The notes: generated from the letters alone by a model not told the origin. Positions 40,867 to 50,004 are shown, counted from the first letter of the stretch. The stretch: DNA of 64,000 nucleotides from Microbacterium paraoxydans (GCF_900105335.1 NZ_LT629770.1:248001-312000), one strand, 5' to 3'. Translations and numbers: made by a program.

Positions 40867-42192
40867 GTGCCTCAGGTCTCCCACTCCCCCGTCTCCACAC
40901 CGGGGTGGCGAGCCTGGGCGATCTGGTCCGTCGGCGTCGCGGCCTACGTGCTCGCCATCACCAACCGCACCTCTCTCGGCGCCGTCGGTGTCGAGGCCGC
41001 CGACCGCTTCCAGGCGGACGCCTCGACGCTCGCGCTGTTCGCGGTCGTGCAGCTCGCCGTCTACGGCGGGATGCAGATCCCGGTGGGCGTCCTCCTCGAC
41101 CGCTACGGATCCCGTCCGATCATCACGGCGGGGATGCTGCTCATGGCGGCCGGACAGCTCACCATGGCACTCTCCCCCAGCATCGGCATCGCGATCGTCG
41201 CGCGTGTCCTCCTCGGAGCCGGCGACGCCGCCGTCTTCCCTGCCGTGCTGCGACTGGTGGCCACGTGGTTCCCCGCGCAGCGCGGGCCCGTCATGGTTCA
41301 GTTCACCGGGATCATCGGGCAGGCCGGGCAGCTGATCGCGCTGGTGCCGGTCGCCGCCCTGCTGCACGCCACCACCTGGTCGATCACGTTCGGCAGCATC
41401 GCCGGTCTCGGCCTGCTCTTCACGATCCTCGTGTGGCTCATCGTGCGCAACAACCCCGCGGAGAGCGGCCCCGACGTGTCGGTGAACACGGACACCGGAG
41501 TCGTGCGTGTCGTGACGTCGGCGATCGACACGGGCGTCGGCATCCGGGCGGCCTGGGCGCATCCCGGGACGCGGCTCGCGTTCTGGTCGCACTTCACCAC
41601 CCCGTTCGCCGGCACGGTGTTCGTGCTGCTGTGGGGCATGCCGTTCCTCACGGCAGGCGAGGGCCTGACCACCGCCCACGCAGCGGGGATCATCTCGATC
41701 TACGTGGTCGCGGGCATGATCCTCGGGCCGATCATCGGCGATCTCTCCCGCCGCCTCCCGAATCACCGCTCGCTCGCCCTCGTCCTCCCCGCCGTCGGCG
41801 TGCAGATGGCCGCGTGGATCGCGGTCATCGCCCTCCCCGGCCCCGCCCCGGACTGGCTCCTCTGGGTCCTGGCGATCGCTCTCGCGACCGGGGGGCCCGC
41901 GTCGATGATCGCCTTCGACCACGCCCGCACGCACAACCCCGCGCACCGCCTCAGCACGGCGACCGGAGTCACGAACGCGGGGGGCTTCATCGCAGCCCTG
42001 ATCGCGGTCTTCGTGATCGGCCTCCTCCTCGACGCCCAGGGCGCCGGCACCCCGGACACCTACACGCTCGACGCCTTCCGTGTCGCGTTCCTCACCCCGA
42101 TCCCCCTCTGGATCCTCGGGGTCGTCTTCATCCTCATCGAACGCAAACGGACGCGCATCCGCATGGGGCTGGATCCCGAGCGGCGTCGCTGA
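40867..42192 (+). CDS. MFS transporter
   Basis: A 441-residue major facilitator with twelve predicted membrane helices in two halves. The cytoplasmic loop signature after helix 2 is GVLLDRYGSRPIITAG (GxLxDRxGRR-like), and helix 4/5 contains ARVLLGAGDAAVFPAVLRL. The second half starts near THPGTRLAFWSHFTTPFAG-like residues 235-250. The general form is that of a nitrate/sialate/oxalate-type or drug-proton antiporter; the substrate is not evident. GTG start with leaderless promoter. The C-terminus is basic (ERKRTRIRMGLDPERRR). Confidence 0.85.
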   Translation: MPQVSHSPVSTPGWRAWAIWSVGVAAYVLAITNRTSLGAVGVEAADRFQADASTLALFAVVQLAVYGGMQIPVGVLLDRYGSRPIITAGMLLMAAGQLTMALSPSIGIAIVARVLLGAGDAAVFPAVLRLVATWFPAQRGPVMVQFTGIIGQAGQLIALVPVAALLHATTWSITFGSIAGLGLLFTILVWLIVRNNPAESGPDVSVNTDTGVVRVVTSAIDTGVGIRAAWAHPGTRLAFWSHFTTPFAGTVFVLLWGMPFLTAGEGLTTAHAAGIISIYVVAGMILGPIIGDLSRRLPNHRSLALVLPAVGVQMAAWIAVIALPGPAPDWLLWVLAIALATGGPASMIAFDHARTHNPAHRLSTATGVTNAGGFIAALIAVFVIGLLLDAQGAGTPDTYTLDAFRVAFLTPIPLWILGVVFILIERKRTRIRMGLDPERRR

Positions 42193-42199
42193 GCACCCA

Positions 42200-42205
42200 T
42201 AGGAT
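42200..42205 (+). promoter_or_regulatory. Leaderless -10 candidate for the DUF4232 gene
   Basis: TAGGAT ends 5 bases before ATG 42211. Confidence 0.45.
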
Positions 42206-42210
42206 GAGGC

Positions 42211-43392
42211 ATGGCCTCCGCTCCCCCGTCGACCGCCCCCGTCTCGAGCGCCCGAGACGGCCGCACGAGGCCACCGGTGACGGCGGGGCTGCTCGCCGGC
42301 CTGCTCCTCGGCGCACTCTGGATCGTCTCCGGCGCCATCGCACGACTGACCGGTTCCGACATCGTTCTGACGCGGTTGCTGAGCTTCGCCGGTATCGGAC
42401 CGCTTCAGAGTCATGCCTGGCTGCTCCCCGGTGCGTGGGGCGTCCTGGTGCTGACGGTGACGGCCGCCGTGCTGTGCAGCGTCGTCTGGGTCGTGGGACG
42501 CGGTGCGCAGGGTGTCGGCCGGGCTCCCGCGTTCCTCGTGCTCTGGTTCGGTGCCGTCCTCGCCGGAACGACCGTCGGGCTGTGCGACGACGTCACCCGG
42601 GTGCTGTCCTTCCTCCCTCTCTCGGGCCTGCACGGTGTCACCGCGGCGGTCGTCGAGTCCGCGCCGGACACCGCCTACTGGGGACTCGCCTGGGGCTGGA
42701 TCCCCGCCTGGGCGTTCTCGCGCAGAGCCGGTGAGGAATCTGCGCGGCGGTGGTCCCCGGGCCTTCTCGGTGTCACCCTCGCGAGCGTGGTCGCTCTCGT
42801 CGTGGTCGGGAGCCTGGCCGATGCCGCGTGGCAGCGCCAGATCGTCGAGGAGAACGCCGCGCTGCAGGGCGCCACCGACGAGACGGGAGCCTTCGTCGAT
42901 CCGGCGGCAGTGGGCGACCCTGTGCCGGAGCGCGCCCCGGGGGCCTCGACACCCCAGCTTCCCGCGGGCGCCTGCACCCTCGACCGAGCCACACTGCTGC
43001 TCGGAACCGCCGACGGGGCCACGGGGCACCGCGCCCAGAGCATCCGGCTGATGAACGTCGGTGAGGAGCCCTGCGTGGTCGAGGGGTATCCCGACATCGC
43101 GTTCGCGGACCAGAACGGCCATGCGCTCGACGTCGAGGTGCGCCCCGGTTCCTCATTCCTCGCGACCGACCCCGGTATCGCGCCCGTCACGGTACCGCCC
43201 GGCGGCGAGGCGACCGCGGTGATCGGCTGGGATGCAAATGCCACGGACGGCGCTCTCGTCGCCCGCGCCCTGCGTGCCGCCGTGCTCCCCGGACTCGACC
43301 GCGGCTCGTGGCCGGTCGAGCTCGACATCGTCTCGGGCTCCGAGGTCGAGATCACCGCCTGGCACCTCGGCGCCGCACCGGCCGCGCCGTGA
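42211..43392 (+). CDS. Membrane-anchored DUF4232 protein
   Basis: A 393-residue protein. About five membrane helices fill residues 25-205 (for example LLAGLLLGALWIVSGAIARL and LLGVTLASVVALVVVGSLAD). An outside domain from about residue 245 fits DUF4232: CTLDRATLLLGTADGATGHR, then IRLMNVGEEPCVVEGYPDIA with two cysteines likely forming a disulfide, and PVTVPPGGEATAVIGWDANA. DUF4232 domains are common in actinobacterial secreted lipoproteins; fusion to a multi-helix anchor is a specific layout. Function unknown. Confidence 0.8.
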   Translation: MASAPPSTAPVSSARDGRTRPPVTAGLLAGLLLGALWIVSGAIARLTGSDIVLTRLLSFAGIGPLQSHAWLLPGAWGVLVLTVTAAVLCSVVWVVGRGAQGVGRAPAFLVLWFGAVLAGTTVGLCDDVTRVLSFLPLSGLHGVTAAVVESAPDTAYWGLAWGWIPAWAFSRRAGEESARRWSPGLLGVTLASVVALVVVGSLADAAWQRQIVEENAALQGATDETGAFVDPAAVGDPVPERAPGASTPQLPAGACTLDRATLLLGTADGATGHRAQSIRLMNVGEEPCVVEGYPDIAFADQNGHALDVEVRPGSSFLATDPGIAPVTVPPGGEATAVIGWDANATDGALVARALRAAVLPGLDRGSWPVELDIVSGSEVEITAWHLGAAPAAP

Positions 43393-43407
43393 GGGTACGC
43401 AGCGTCG

Positions 43408-44220
43408 TCAGCGCAGCAGGTGCTGGAACGTCTCCACGATCAACTCGACGCTGACGCGCTCCGGCACCTCCGCGTCGCCCGCCTCGAATTCCGCGAGCTC
43501 CACGCCGCGGACGTCGGCGGCCGGGATAGCGGCGAACAGCGCGGCCACCTGGTGCGGCAGCAGACCGTCGCCGACCCGATAGGCCGCGGGGATGTAGCCG
43601 GGCTCCAGGACGTCCCAGTCGACATGGATCCACACCGGCCGCCCGGCGATGAGGGCGCTCAGCCGTTCGGGCGTGCTCTCCGCGGGGCTGAGGACGGTCA
43701 CTCCCGCGTCGGCGAGGAGCTCCCCCTCGGCGGGGTCGATGTCGCGGCCGCCGACGACGATGACCTGCCGCGGGTCGATGCCCGCCCCGTGGCCGCTGTC
43801 CCACAGGCCGCAGGCGGCGGCGAGGACCATGCCGCCGAGGTAGCCGGAGTCGGTGGTGTCCGGCGTGTTGAAGTCCCCGTGCGCATCGATCCACAGCACC
43901 ACCGCGTCGGGGTGGTGCTCGGCAGCGCTCGGCAGCGTTCCGAGGCTCGCCGCACACGTGTTCGTCACGAGGAGCGGCGTCGCCTGCCCCGCGATCGCCT
44001 CCTGCACCGCGGCCCGGAGGCCCGCGAGCGTATCTGCCGCCTCGGGCAGCGCGACCGACCAATCATCGAGCCGAGCGGGCTCCGGAGTGCCGACCACGAC
44101 GGGCTCCTGCCGGAGAAGCGAGGACAGGGCGTCGGCGACGCGTCGCGCCCCGACGAGGGCTCCGTCCGTGCGGTCGGCGACGCGACCCTGGTTGAGGATG
44201 AGCGCGAAGGGCCTGGTCAT
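43408..44220 (-). CDS. Arginase-family protein with incomplete metal site
   Basis: A 270-residue ureohydrolase-fold protein. The metal motif WIDAHGDFN (Asp112, His114, Asp116) and HVDWDVLEPG (Asp201, Asp203) are present. The first arginase motif GGDHS, which carries one manganese-binding histidine, is replaced by TNTCAASLG at 87-95, so a canonical two-manganese site cannot form. It may bind a single metal or act on a non-guanidino substrate. The start ATG 44220 has GAGACT 6 bases upstream. The SUMF1-like gene upstream on the same strand ends 56 bases before it. Confidence 0.8.
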   Translation of the reverse strand: MTRPFALILNQGRVADRTDGALVGARRVADALSSLLRQEPVVVGTPEPARLDDWSVALPEAADTLAGLRAAVQEAIAGQATPLLVTNTCAASLGTLPSAAEHHPDAVVLWIDAHGDFNTPDTTDSGYLGGMVLAAACGLWDSGHGAGIDPRQVIVVGGRDIDPAEGELLADAGVTVLSPAESTPERLSALIAGRPVWIHVDWDVLEPGYIPAAYRVGDGLLPHQVAALFAAIPAADVRGVELAEFEAGDAEVPERVSVELIVETFQHLLR

Positions 44221-44276
44221 CCGCTCAGTCTCCCACCCGGCGCAGACCGCGGCCAAACCGCCGGACGCGGCCTGCA

Positions 44277-45023
44277 CTAACGCCGGCGCGGAGTCCATCC
44301 CGACGGCAGCCCTCCGTCGACGAAGGCGCGGTCCCGGTCCGCCGCCGCCGACCAGCCCTGCGCCTCTTCCTCGGTGTCGAAGGCGCCCCGGGCCACGCGG
44401 AAGCCGACGTCCTCGTGGTGCATGCGCGGCGCTCCCCCACGGCGGACCGAGGCGCGCACGCTCCAGGCGTCGTCGGCGAACCCGCCGCCACGGAAGACCC
44501 GGTAGTCGTCGTACCGCGCGGGGTCGAGGAGGTCCCAACACCATTCCCACACGTTCCCGAGCGTGTCGAACAGCCCGTGCAGGTTCGGGAGCTTCCCACC
44601 CACGTCCTGCGGCGTACCGACTCCGTCGGCAGCAGTCCACGCGGCCTCGGTCAGCGGGGCGTAGTGCGGCCCGGAGGAACCGGCGCGGCAGGCGTACTCC
44701 CACTCGGCCTCGGTCGGCAGGCGGTAGCCGTCCGCCGTGGTGTCCCAGGCCACATCCTCACCCTCGAAGTGGTAGACGGGATCGAGCCCCTCCCACTCCG
44801 ACGCGGCGTTGCAGAAGTGGACGGCCCGCAGCCAGCTCACGTCGGCGACCGGACGACGCGGATGCCGTGCTGGGGTGCCCAGGACCTCGGTGACCTGTTC
44901 TTCGGTCACCGGGAAGACACCGAGGGCGAAGGGCTCGAGTTCCACGGTGCGACGCGTGCGGCGCCGGGCGTCGTGCAGCGTCACCGTGCCGGCGGGAAGA
45001 CGGACGAGTTCGAAATCACTCAT
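44277..45023 (-). CDS. SUMF1/formylglycine-generating enzyme-fold protein without catalytic cysteines
   Basis: A 248-residue protein with the SUMF1 fold: FALGVFPVTEEQVTEVLG (start of the domain), DVSWLRAVHFCNAASEWEGL, the invariant YRLPTEAEWEYACRAG, NLHGLFDTLGNVWEWCWD, and RVFRGGGFADDAWSVRAS with GFRVARGAF. Formylglycine-generating enzymes need a cysteine pair just before the final GFR; here that stretch is GGAPRMHHEDVGFRV with no cysteine, so sulfatase activation is unlikely. No sulfatase is encoded nearby. A role as a binding or oxygenase-like domain is open. Confidence 0.85.
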   Translation of the reverse strand: MSDFELVRLPAGTVTLHDARRRTRRTVELEPFALGVFPVTEEQVTEVLGTPARHPRRPVADVSWLRAVHFCNAASEWEGLDPVYHFEGEDVAWDTTADGYRLPTEAEWEYACRAGSSGPHYAPLTEAAWTAADGVGTPQDVGGKLPNLHGLFDTLGNVWEWCWDLLDPARYDDYRVFRGGGFADDAWSVRASVRRGGAPRMHHEDVGFRVARGAFDTEEEAQGWSAAADRDRAFVDGGLPSGWTPRRR

Positions 45024-45042
45024 GCGCGGGGCACGACGACGC

Positions 45043-45798
45043 TCACGCCGGAGTCCGCTCGACCCAGGTGGGGTACTTCGCTGCGCGGCCGTCTCCGGAC
45101 GAGGTCCGCGTCACGCGTCGACGCACCCAGGGCCCGACGAACTGCCGGTAGTAGGCCAGACCCGCGGGGCCGGCGGTCCAGCGATCGAGCGGTGCCCACC
45201 AGGCTGCCGGCGGCTCGAAGCCGAGTCCATGCAGCACGCGGGCCGCGACACGATGGTGTCCGGCCGCGTTCATATGAAGCCGGTCCTCCGACCAGTACGC
45301 GGGCTTCGAGAGCTCCGTGTCCGGCCAGTTCAGGGCGCGGATCACGTCGGGGCGGTCCTCGATCCGCCGCAGGACCGCCTCGGAGAGCAGGTCGCCCCGG
45401 CGCTGCACGAGGGAGCCCATCGGAAGCTGCCCGCTGGGGTTGGCACCGGAGAGCAGGATCATCGTCACGCCCTCCTCGTCGCACCGTCGCAGCACCCGGC
45501 TGAACGCATCGGCGATGTGCTCCACGTCAGTCCGCGGCCGCAGCATGTCGTTGCCGCCGCCGTTGAACGACAGGTGCGTGGGACGCAGGGCCAGGGCGGG
45601 TTCGAGCTGCTCCTCGACGATCGGCCAGGCCAGCTTCCCTCGGATCGCCAGGTTCGCGTACTGGATGGGGTGCCCCGCGGCATCCGCCCATCCCTGCGCG
45701 GCGATGTCGGCCCAGCCGCGCTCACGCCCATCGGGGAGCACATCGCCCACGCCTTCGGTGAAGGAGTCGCCTATCGCGACGAAACGTACATCAGCCAC
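45043..45798 (-). CDS. SGNH/GDSL-family esterase (copy 2)
   Basis: A 251-residue SGNH hydrolase: block I FVAIGDSFTEGVGD (Ser12), block II NLAIRGKLAWPI, block III NGGGNDMLRPR, block V DRLHMNAAGHHRVA with Asp/His. The C-terminal part WVRRRVTRTSSGDGR matches the basic tail of the copy at 11665-12492. No signal peptide. GTG 45798 is leaderless-type. Substrate unknown; located between the SUMF1-like gene and an MFS transporter. Confidence 0.87.
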   Translation of the reverse strand: MADVRFVAIGDSFTEGVGDVLPDGRERGWADIAAQGWADAAGHPIQYANLAIRGKLAWPIVEEQLEPALALRPTHLSFNGGGNDMLRPRTDVEHIADAFSRVLRRCDEEGVTMILLSGANPSGQLPMGSLVQRRGDLLSEAVLRRIEDRPDVIRALNWPDTELSKPAYWSEDRLHMNAAGHHRVAARVLHGLGFEPPAAWWAPLDRWTAGPAGLAYYRQFVGPWVRRRVTRTSSGDGRAAKYPTWVERTPA

Positions 45799-45804
45799 GC
45801 GCCC

Positions 45805-45810
45805 AGCCTA
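45805..45810 (-). promoter_or_regulatory. Leaderless -10 candidate for SGNH copy 2
   Basis: TAGGCT (minus strand) ends 6 bases before GTG 45798. Confidence 0.55.
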
Positions 45811-45826
45811 TTCCCGGTTCCGGATG

Positions 45827-47179
45827 TCACCGCTCGTCCAGCGCCGCTCCGCTCCGGTCGACGAGTCCCCAGGCCGCCCCCGCAGCCACGAGGAAGCAGG
45901 CCGCGAACACCACGAACAGCAGAGGAGCGCCGCCGGCGACGAGGAGGACGGGAACGGCGAGGGGCGCCACGATGGAGGCGATGCGTCCGACCCCGGCGGC
46001 CCAGCCCGCCCCGGTGCCGCGCAGCGAGGTCGGATAGATCTCGGGCGTCACCGCGTACAGCGCACCCCACGCGCCGAGAGTGAAGAACGACAGGGCCATT
46101 CCGGCGCCGATGATCATCGGCACGGTCGTGGCGGTGCCGAAGACGACGGCCGACGCGGTCGCCCCGAGAAGGAAGACCGACAGCGTGATGCGGCGTCCCC
46201 ACACCTCGATGAGCCAGGCCGCCACGGCGTAGCCAGGGAGCTGCGCGAGCGTGATGATGAGGGTGAACCCGAACGAGCGGACGAGGTCGAATCCGGCGTC
46301 GACGAGGATGCTGGGCATCCAGATGAAGGCCCCGTAGTAGGCGAAGTTGACGCCGAGCCACACGAGCCAGAGGCACGCCGTCCGCACGCGGAACTCCGCG
46401 TTCCAGAGGGTCGCGAGCCGGGTCCGTGCCGTCTTCGCGATCGCCCGCGACGCCGGTTCCTTCCGGAGGGGCGGGGTGTATGCGACTCCTGCGTCAGCCT
46501 CGAAGGCCGCCACGATGCGATCCGCTTCCGCGATGCGTCCGCGCGACGCCAGCCAGCGCGGCGATTCGGGCAGCCCCCACCGCACGACGAGGGCGTAGAC
46601 CGCGGGGATCGCGCCGAGCGCGAAGGCCCATCGCCAGCCTGCCTCGGACGCGGGAATGACGAAGAACCCGATGAGCGCGGAGGCCGTCCAACCGACCGCC
46701 CAGAATGCTTCGAGGATGACGATCAGCCGTCCGCGGATGCGCGCGGGAGCGAATTCGCTCACGTAGGTCGAGGCGACCGGAAGCTCCGCGCCGAGCCCGA
46801 GGCCGACGAAGAACCGCAGCACGAGCAGGGCCGCCACTGATCCGACCAGCGCACTCGCTCCGGTGGCCACGCCGTAGATGAGCAAGGTGAGGGCGAACAC
46901 CTGCCGGCGGCCGAAGCGGTCGGCGAGAAGTCCGCCGAGGGTCGCGCCGACCGCCATGCCGACGAAGCCGAGCGAGGCGATCCAGCCGGCCTCCCCCTTG
47001 GAGATGCCCCACTGCTGTGTGAGCGCCGCGATGATGAAGGAGATGAGCCCCACGTCCATCGCGTCCAGGGCCCAGCCCACGCCGGACCCGGTGAGCAGGC
47101 GCAGGTGTCGGCGGGTGAACGGGAGGACGTCGAGGCGCTCGGCGAGCGAGGTGCGGCTCGGCAGGGCGGTATCGGCCAT
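45827..47179 (-). CDS. MFS transporter, metabolite:proton symporter type
   Basis: A 450-residue major facilitator with twelve helices. It resembles the sugar/aromatic-acid and NiaP-like groups: GGLLADRFGRRQVFALTLLI after helix 2, VGLGLGAELPVASTYVSEFA in helix 4/5, a long central loop with ALVVRWGLPESPRWLASRGR (the PESPRxL motif), and AWLIEVWGRRITLS in the second half. It would import an organic anion or sugar; no catabolic gene in the vicinity identifies it. ATG 47179 fits a leaderless promoter; ATG 47188 is in frame upstream. Confidence 0.85.
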   Translation of the reverse strand: MADTALPSRTSLAERLDVLPFTRRHLRLLTGSGVGWALDAMDVGLISFIIAALTQQWGISKGEAGWIASLGFVGMAVGATLGGLLADRFGRRQVFALTLLIYGVATGASALVGSVAALLVLRFFVGLGLGAELPVASTYVSEFAPARIRGRLIVILEAFWAVGWTASALIGFFVIPASEAGWRWAFALGAIPAVYALVVRWGLPESPRWLASRGRIAEADRIVAAFEADAGVAYTPPLRKEPASRAIAKTARTRLATLWNAEFRVRTACLWLVWLGVNFAYYGAFIWMPSILVDAGFDLVRSFGFTLIITLAQLPGYAVAAWLIEVWGRRITLSVFLLGATASAVVFGTATTVPMIIGAGMALSFFTLGAWGALYAVTPEIYPTSLRGTGAGWAAGVGRIASIVAPLAVPVLLVAGGAPLLFVVFAACFLVAAGAAWGLVDRSGAALDER

Positions 47180-47186
47180 GATTCTC

Positions 47187-47192
47187 ATCGTA
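47187..47192 (-). promoter_or_regulatory. Leaderless -10 candidate for the MFS symporter
   Basis: TACGAT (minus strand) ends 7 bases before ATG 47179, and lies over the alternative ATG 47188. Confidence 0.5.
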
Positions 47193-47230
47193 GGGCCGCC
47201 CGTCCCACCAAGCCGCGAGATGACGCCCGC

Positions 47231-48265
47231 TCAGTCGCGGTCGGCGAGGAGCTTCCGCACCCGAGGGATCACCTCGGTGCCGTACAGCTCGATGCTCCGC
47301 ATCATCGACTCGTGCGACAGGGTGCCTGTCGCATACTTCAGGTCGAAGCGGCCGAGCCCGAGGGTCGTGATCGTGTCGGCGATCTTCGCCGCTACACGCT
47401 CGGGCGAGCCGGCGTAGAGGGAGCCCTCCGGTCCGATGTCGTTCTGGAACCGCGCCCGGCTGTACGGCGGCCAGCCGCGCTCCCGACCGATGGTGTTGTT
47501 CATCGCCTCGAAGCCCGGGTAGGCCTCGTCCCATGCCTCCGCGTCGGTGGGCGCGATGTGTCCCGGCGAGTGCACGGCCACCGGGTGCGCGGTGGTGCCG
47601 AAGGAGGCGACCGAGCGGTGGTACAGGTCGACGAACGGCTTGAATCGCCCGGCCGGCCCGCCGATGATGGCCAGCATGAGGCCGAGGCCGTGACGCGCGA
47701 CACGCACGACGGACTCGGGGCTGCCGCCCACGCCGACCCACGTGCGCAGTCCCTTCTCGGTCTTCGGGAACACGTCCGCGTTGTCGAGCGACGGCCGCAG
47801 CGTGCCGGACCAGGTCACCGGCTCTTCCTTGAGGAGCTCGACGAACAGCTCGAGCTTCTCCTCGAAGAGCCGGTCGTAATCGCGCAGGTCGTAGCCGAAC
47901 AGCGGGAAGGACTCGATGAATGAACCGCGCCCGAGGACGACCTCCGCCCGCCCTCCGGACAGGGCGTCAAGGGTCGAGAAGCGCTCGAACACGCGCACCG
48001 GGTCGTCCGAGGACAGCACGGTCACGGCGGTGCCCAGCCGGATCCGCTCGGTCCGGGCGGCGATCGCCGCGAGCACCATCTCCGGAGACGAGACCGCGAA
48101 CTCGCGCCGATGGTGCTCCCCCACGCCGAAGAAGTCCACGCCGACCGTATCGGCCAGCTCCGCCTGGGCGACGACGTTCCGGATGGTCTGCGCGCCGCTG
48201 AGCAGCTCGCCGTCCTGGTCCCGGGTGATGTCGCCGAACGTGTCCAGCCCGAATTCGATGTCCAT
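47231..48265 (-). CDS. LLM-class flavin-dependent oxidoreductase
   Basis: A 344-residue luciferase-like TIM barrel. Typical stretches are FGVGEHHRREFAVSSPEMVL near residue 46, IRLGTAVTVLSSDDPVRVFE, STLDALSGGRAEVVLGRGSF and the GSPERVAAKIADTI segment near the end. It uses reduced flavin (FMNH2 or F420) to oxidise a small molecule; the AVTVLSSDDPVRV region fits the FMN-dependent alkanal group. The substrate is unknown. AGGAAGG precedes ATG 48265. Confidence 0.88.
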   Translation of the reverse strand: MDIEFGLDTFGDITRDQDGELLSGAQTIRNVVAQAELADTVGVDFFGVGEHHRREFAVSSPEMVLAAIAARTERIRLGTAVTVLSSDDPVRVFERFSTLDALSGGRAEVVLGRGSFIESFPLFGYDLRDYDRLFEEKLELFVELLKEEPVTWSGTLRPSLDNADVFPKTEKGLRTWVGVGGSPESVVRVARHGLGLMLAIIGGPAGRFKPFVDLYHRSVASFGTTAHPVAVHSPGHIAPTDAEAWDEAYPGFEAMNNTIGRERGWPPYSRARFQNDIGPEGSLYAGSPERVAAKIADTITTLGLGRFDLKYATGTLSHESMMRSIELYGTEVIPRVRKLLADRD

Positions 48266-48320
48266 GTCACACCTTCCTATTCAGGTGAATGGAACACGCG
48301 GCAGGAGGCGGGCATTCCCG

Positions 48321-49997
48321 TCACCGAGGCAGCAGCGCGCTCCGCAGCGTGTCCAGCCCGACCCCGCCCAGATCGAGGGCGCGCTTGTGGAAGCCCTTGA
48401 AGCTGAACGCGTCGCCCTCCGCCTGCTGGACGGCGTCGCGGACCTGCTCCCAGATGCGCTGACCGACCTTGTACGACGGCGCCTGACCCGGCCAGCCGAG
48501 GTACCGGTTGACCTCGAACTGCACGAACTGGTCCGACATGTTGACGTTGCGGCGGAGGAAGTCGAGCGCGTACTCGGCATCCCAGATGCCCTCGCCCTCG
48601 AGGCGCGGCTTGCCGAGGTGCACGCCGATGTCGAGGACCACACGCGCCGCCCGCATCCGCTGCCCGTCCAGCATCCCGAGGCGATCCGCCGGGTCGTCCA
48701 GGTAGCCGAGCTGCTCCATCAGTCGCTCGGCATACAGCGCCCAGCCCTCCGCGTGACCGGAGGTGCCGGCGAGCAGTCGCCGCCAGGAGTTGAGCTCGGC
48801 GCGGTTGTAGACGGCCTGCGCGATCTGCAGGTGATGCCCCGGGACACCCTCGTGATAGACCGTGGTGAGCTCCCGCCACGTGTCGAACTCGGTGACACCC
48901 TCGGGGACCGACCACCACATGCGACCGGGACGGGAGAAGTCGTCGGTGGGACCGGTGTAGTAGATCCCGCCCTCCTGCGTGGGCGCGATCATGCACTCCA
49001 GGGTGCGGATGGCCTCCGGGATGTCGAAGTGCGAGGCGCCGAGCTCGGCGACCGCGCGATCGCTGGCCTCCTGCATCCACCGCTGGAGCGCCTCGGTGCC
49101 GACGAGCTTGCGAGCGGGGTCGGATTCCAGATGCGCGACGGCCTCCTCCACGGAGGCGCCGGGGAGGATCTCGTTCGCGATCGCCGTCTGCTCGGCCACC
49201 ATGCGGGCGAGTTCTTCGCGACCCCACTCGTAGGTCTCGTCGAGGTCGATGGTGGCGCCGAGGAATCGGCGGGAGTTGAGGGCGTACAGTTCGCGCCCCG
49301 CGGCGTCCGTCTCACCGGCCTCGGGCGCGAGCTCCTCGGCCAGGAAACGCCGCAGCTCGCCGTAGGCGACCCGGGCAGCCGCGGAGTTGTCCGCCAGCGT
49401 GCGGGCGAGCGAGGCGGGAAGCTGGCCCTCCTGCGGGTCGGCGTGCGCGACGAAGGCAGCGAAGAACCCGTCGTCGGCGATGTAGCGGTCGATCTGGGTC
49501 GCGACCTCCGCGACCTGGCGGCGGGCGGGAGTGACCCCCTCGGCGATGCCCAGACGGAGCGTCTCGATGTACCCGCGCAGCGCCGCGGGCACGGCGGAGA
49601 GCCGGGTGGAGACGACCTCCCAGTCCTCGACCGTCGCGGTGGGCATCAGGTCGAAGGCGGAGCGGACGTCCTGCGCGGCGGACGCGATGACGTTCAGATC
49701 GCGCAGGTGCCACTTCGCGTCGTGCAGCTCGAGGTCGAGGCGCAGCTCGGCGCTGAGGTCGGTCTTGGTGACCTCGTCGATCGCGTCGACGGGCTCCAGC
49801 GCCGAGAGCTTGTCGAGCGTGGCCCGCGTCGCCGCGGCGATCTCCTCATGACCTTCCGGGCTCAGATCGCCGAACCGGTCGTTGACCTCGGAGCGGCCGA
49901 TGTAGGTGCCGAGAGTCGGCGCCAGGACGGCGATCGTGTCGACCCATTCATCGGCGACCCTGTCGATGGCGGAGGGGGTGCGGGGTGCTGAAGTCAT
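48321..49997 (-). CDS. DUF885-family zinc peptidase-like protein
   Basis: A 558-residue DUF885 protein of typical length. The zinc-binding motif is TVYHEGVPGHHLQIAQ (HExxxH with an additional histidine) at about residues 379-394, with later ELNSWRRLLAGTSGHAEGWA (likely glutamate ligand) and ERLMEQLGYLDDPADRLG. There is no signal peptide, so it is probably a cytoplasmic metallopeptidase; actual substrates of the family are not well defined. Leaderless-type start at ATG 49997; it is downstream of and co-oriented with polA-side genes but follows a short gap. Confidence 0.87.
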   Translation of the reverse strand: MTSAPRTPSAIDRVADEWVDTIAVLAPTLGTYIGRSEVNDRFGDLSPEGHEEIAAATRATLDKLSALEPVDAIDEVTKTDLSAELRLDLELHDAKWHLRDLNVIASAAQDVRSAFDLMPTATVEDWEVVSTRLSAVPAALRGYIETLRLGIAEGVTPARRQVAEVATQIDRYIADDGFFAAFVAHADPQEGQLPASLARTLADNSAAARVAYGELRRFLAEELAPEAGETDAAGRELYALNSRRFLGATIDLDETYEWGREELARMVAEQTAIANEILPGASVEEAVAHLESDPARKLVGTEALQRWMQEASDRAVAELGASHFDIPEAIRTLECMIAPTQEGGIYYTGPTDDFSRPGRMWWSVPEGVTEFDTWRELTTVYHEGVPGHHLQIAQAVYNRAELNSWRRLLAGTSGHAEGWALYAERLMEQLGYLDDPADRLGMLDGQRMRAARVVLDIGVHLGKPRLEGEGIWDAEYALDFLRRNVNMSDQFVQFEVNRYLGWPGQAPSYKVGQRIWEQVRDAVQQAEGDAFSFKGFHKRALDLGGVGLDTLRSALLPR

Positions 49998-50004
49998 ACC
50001 TTCC

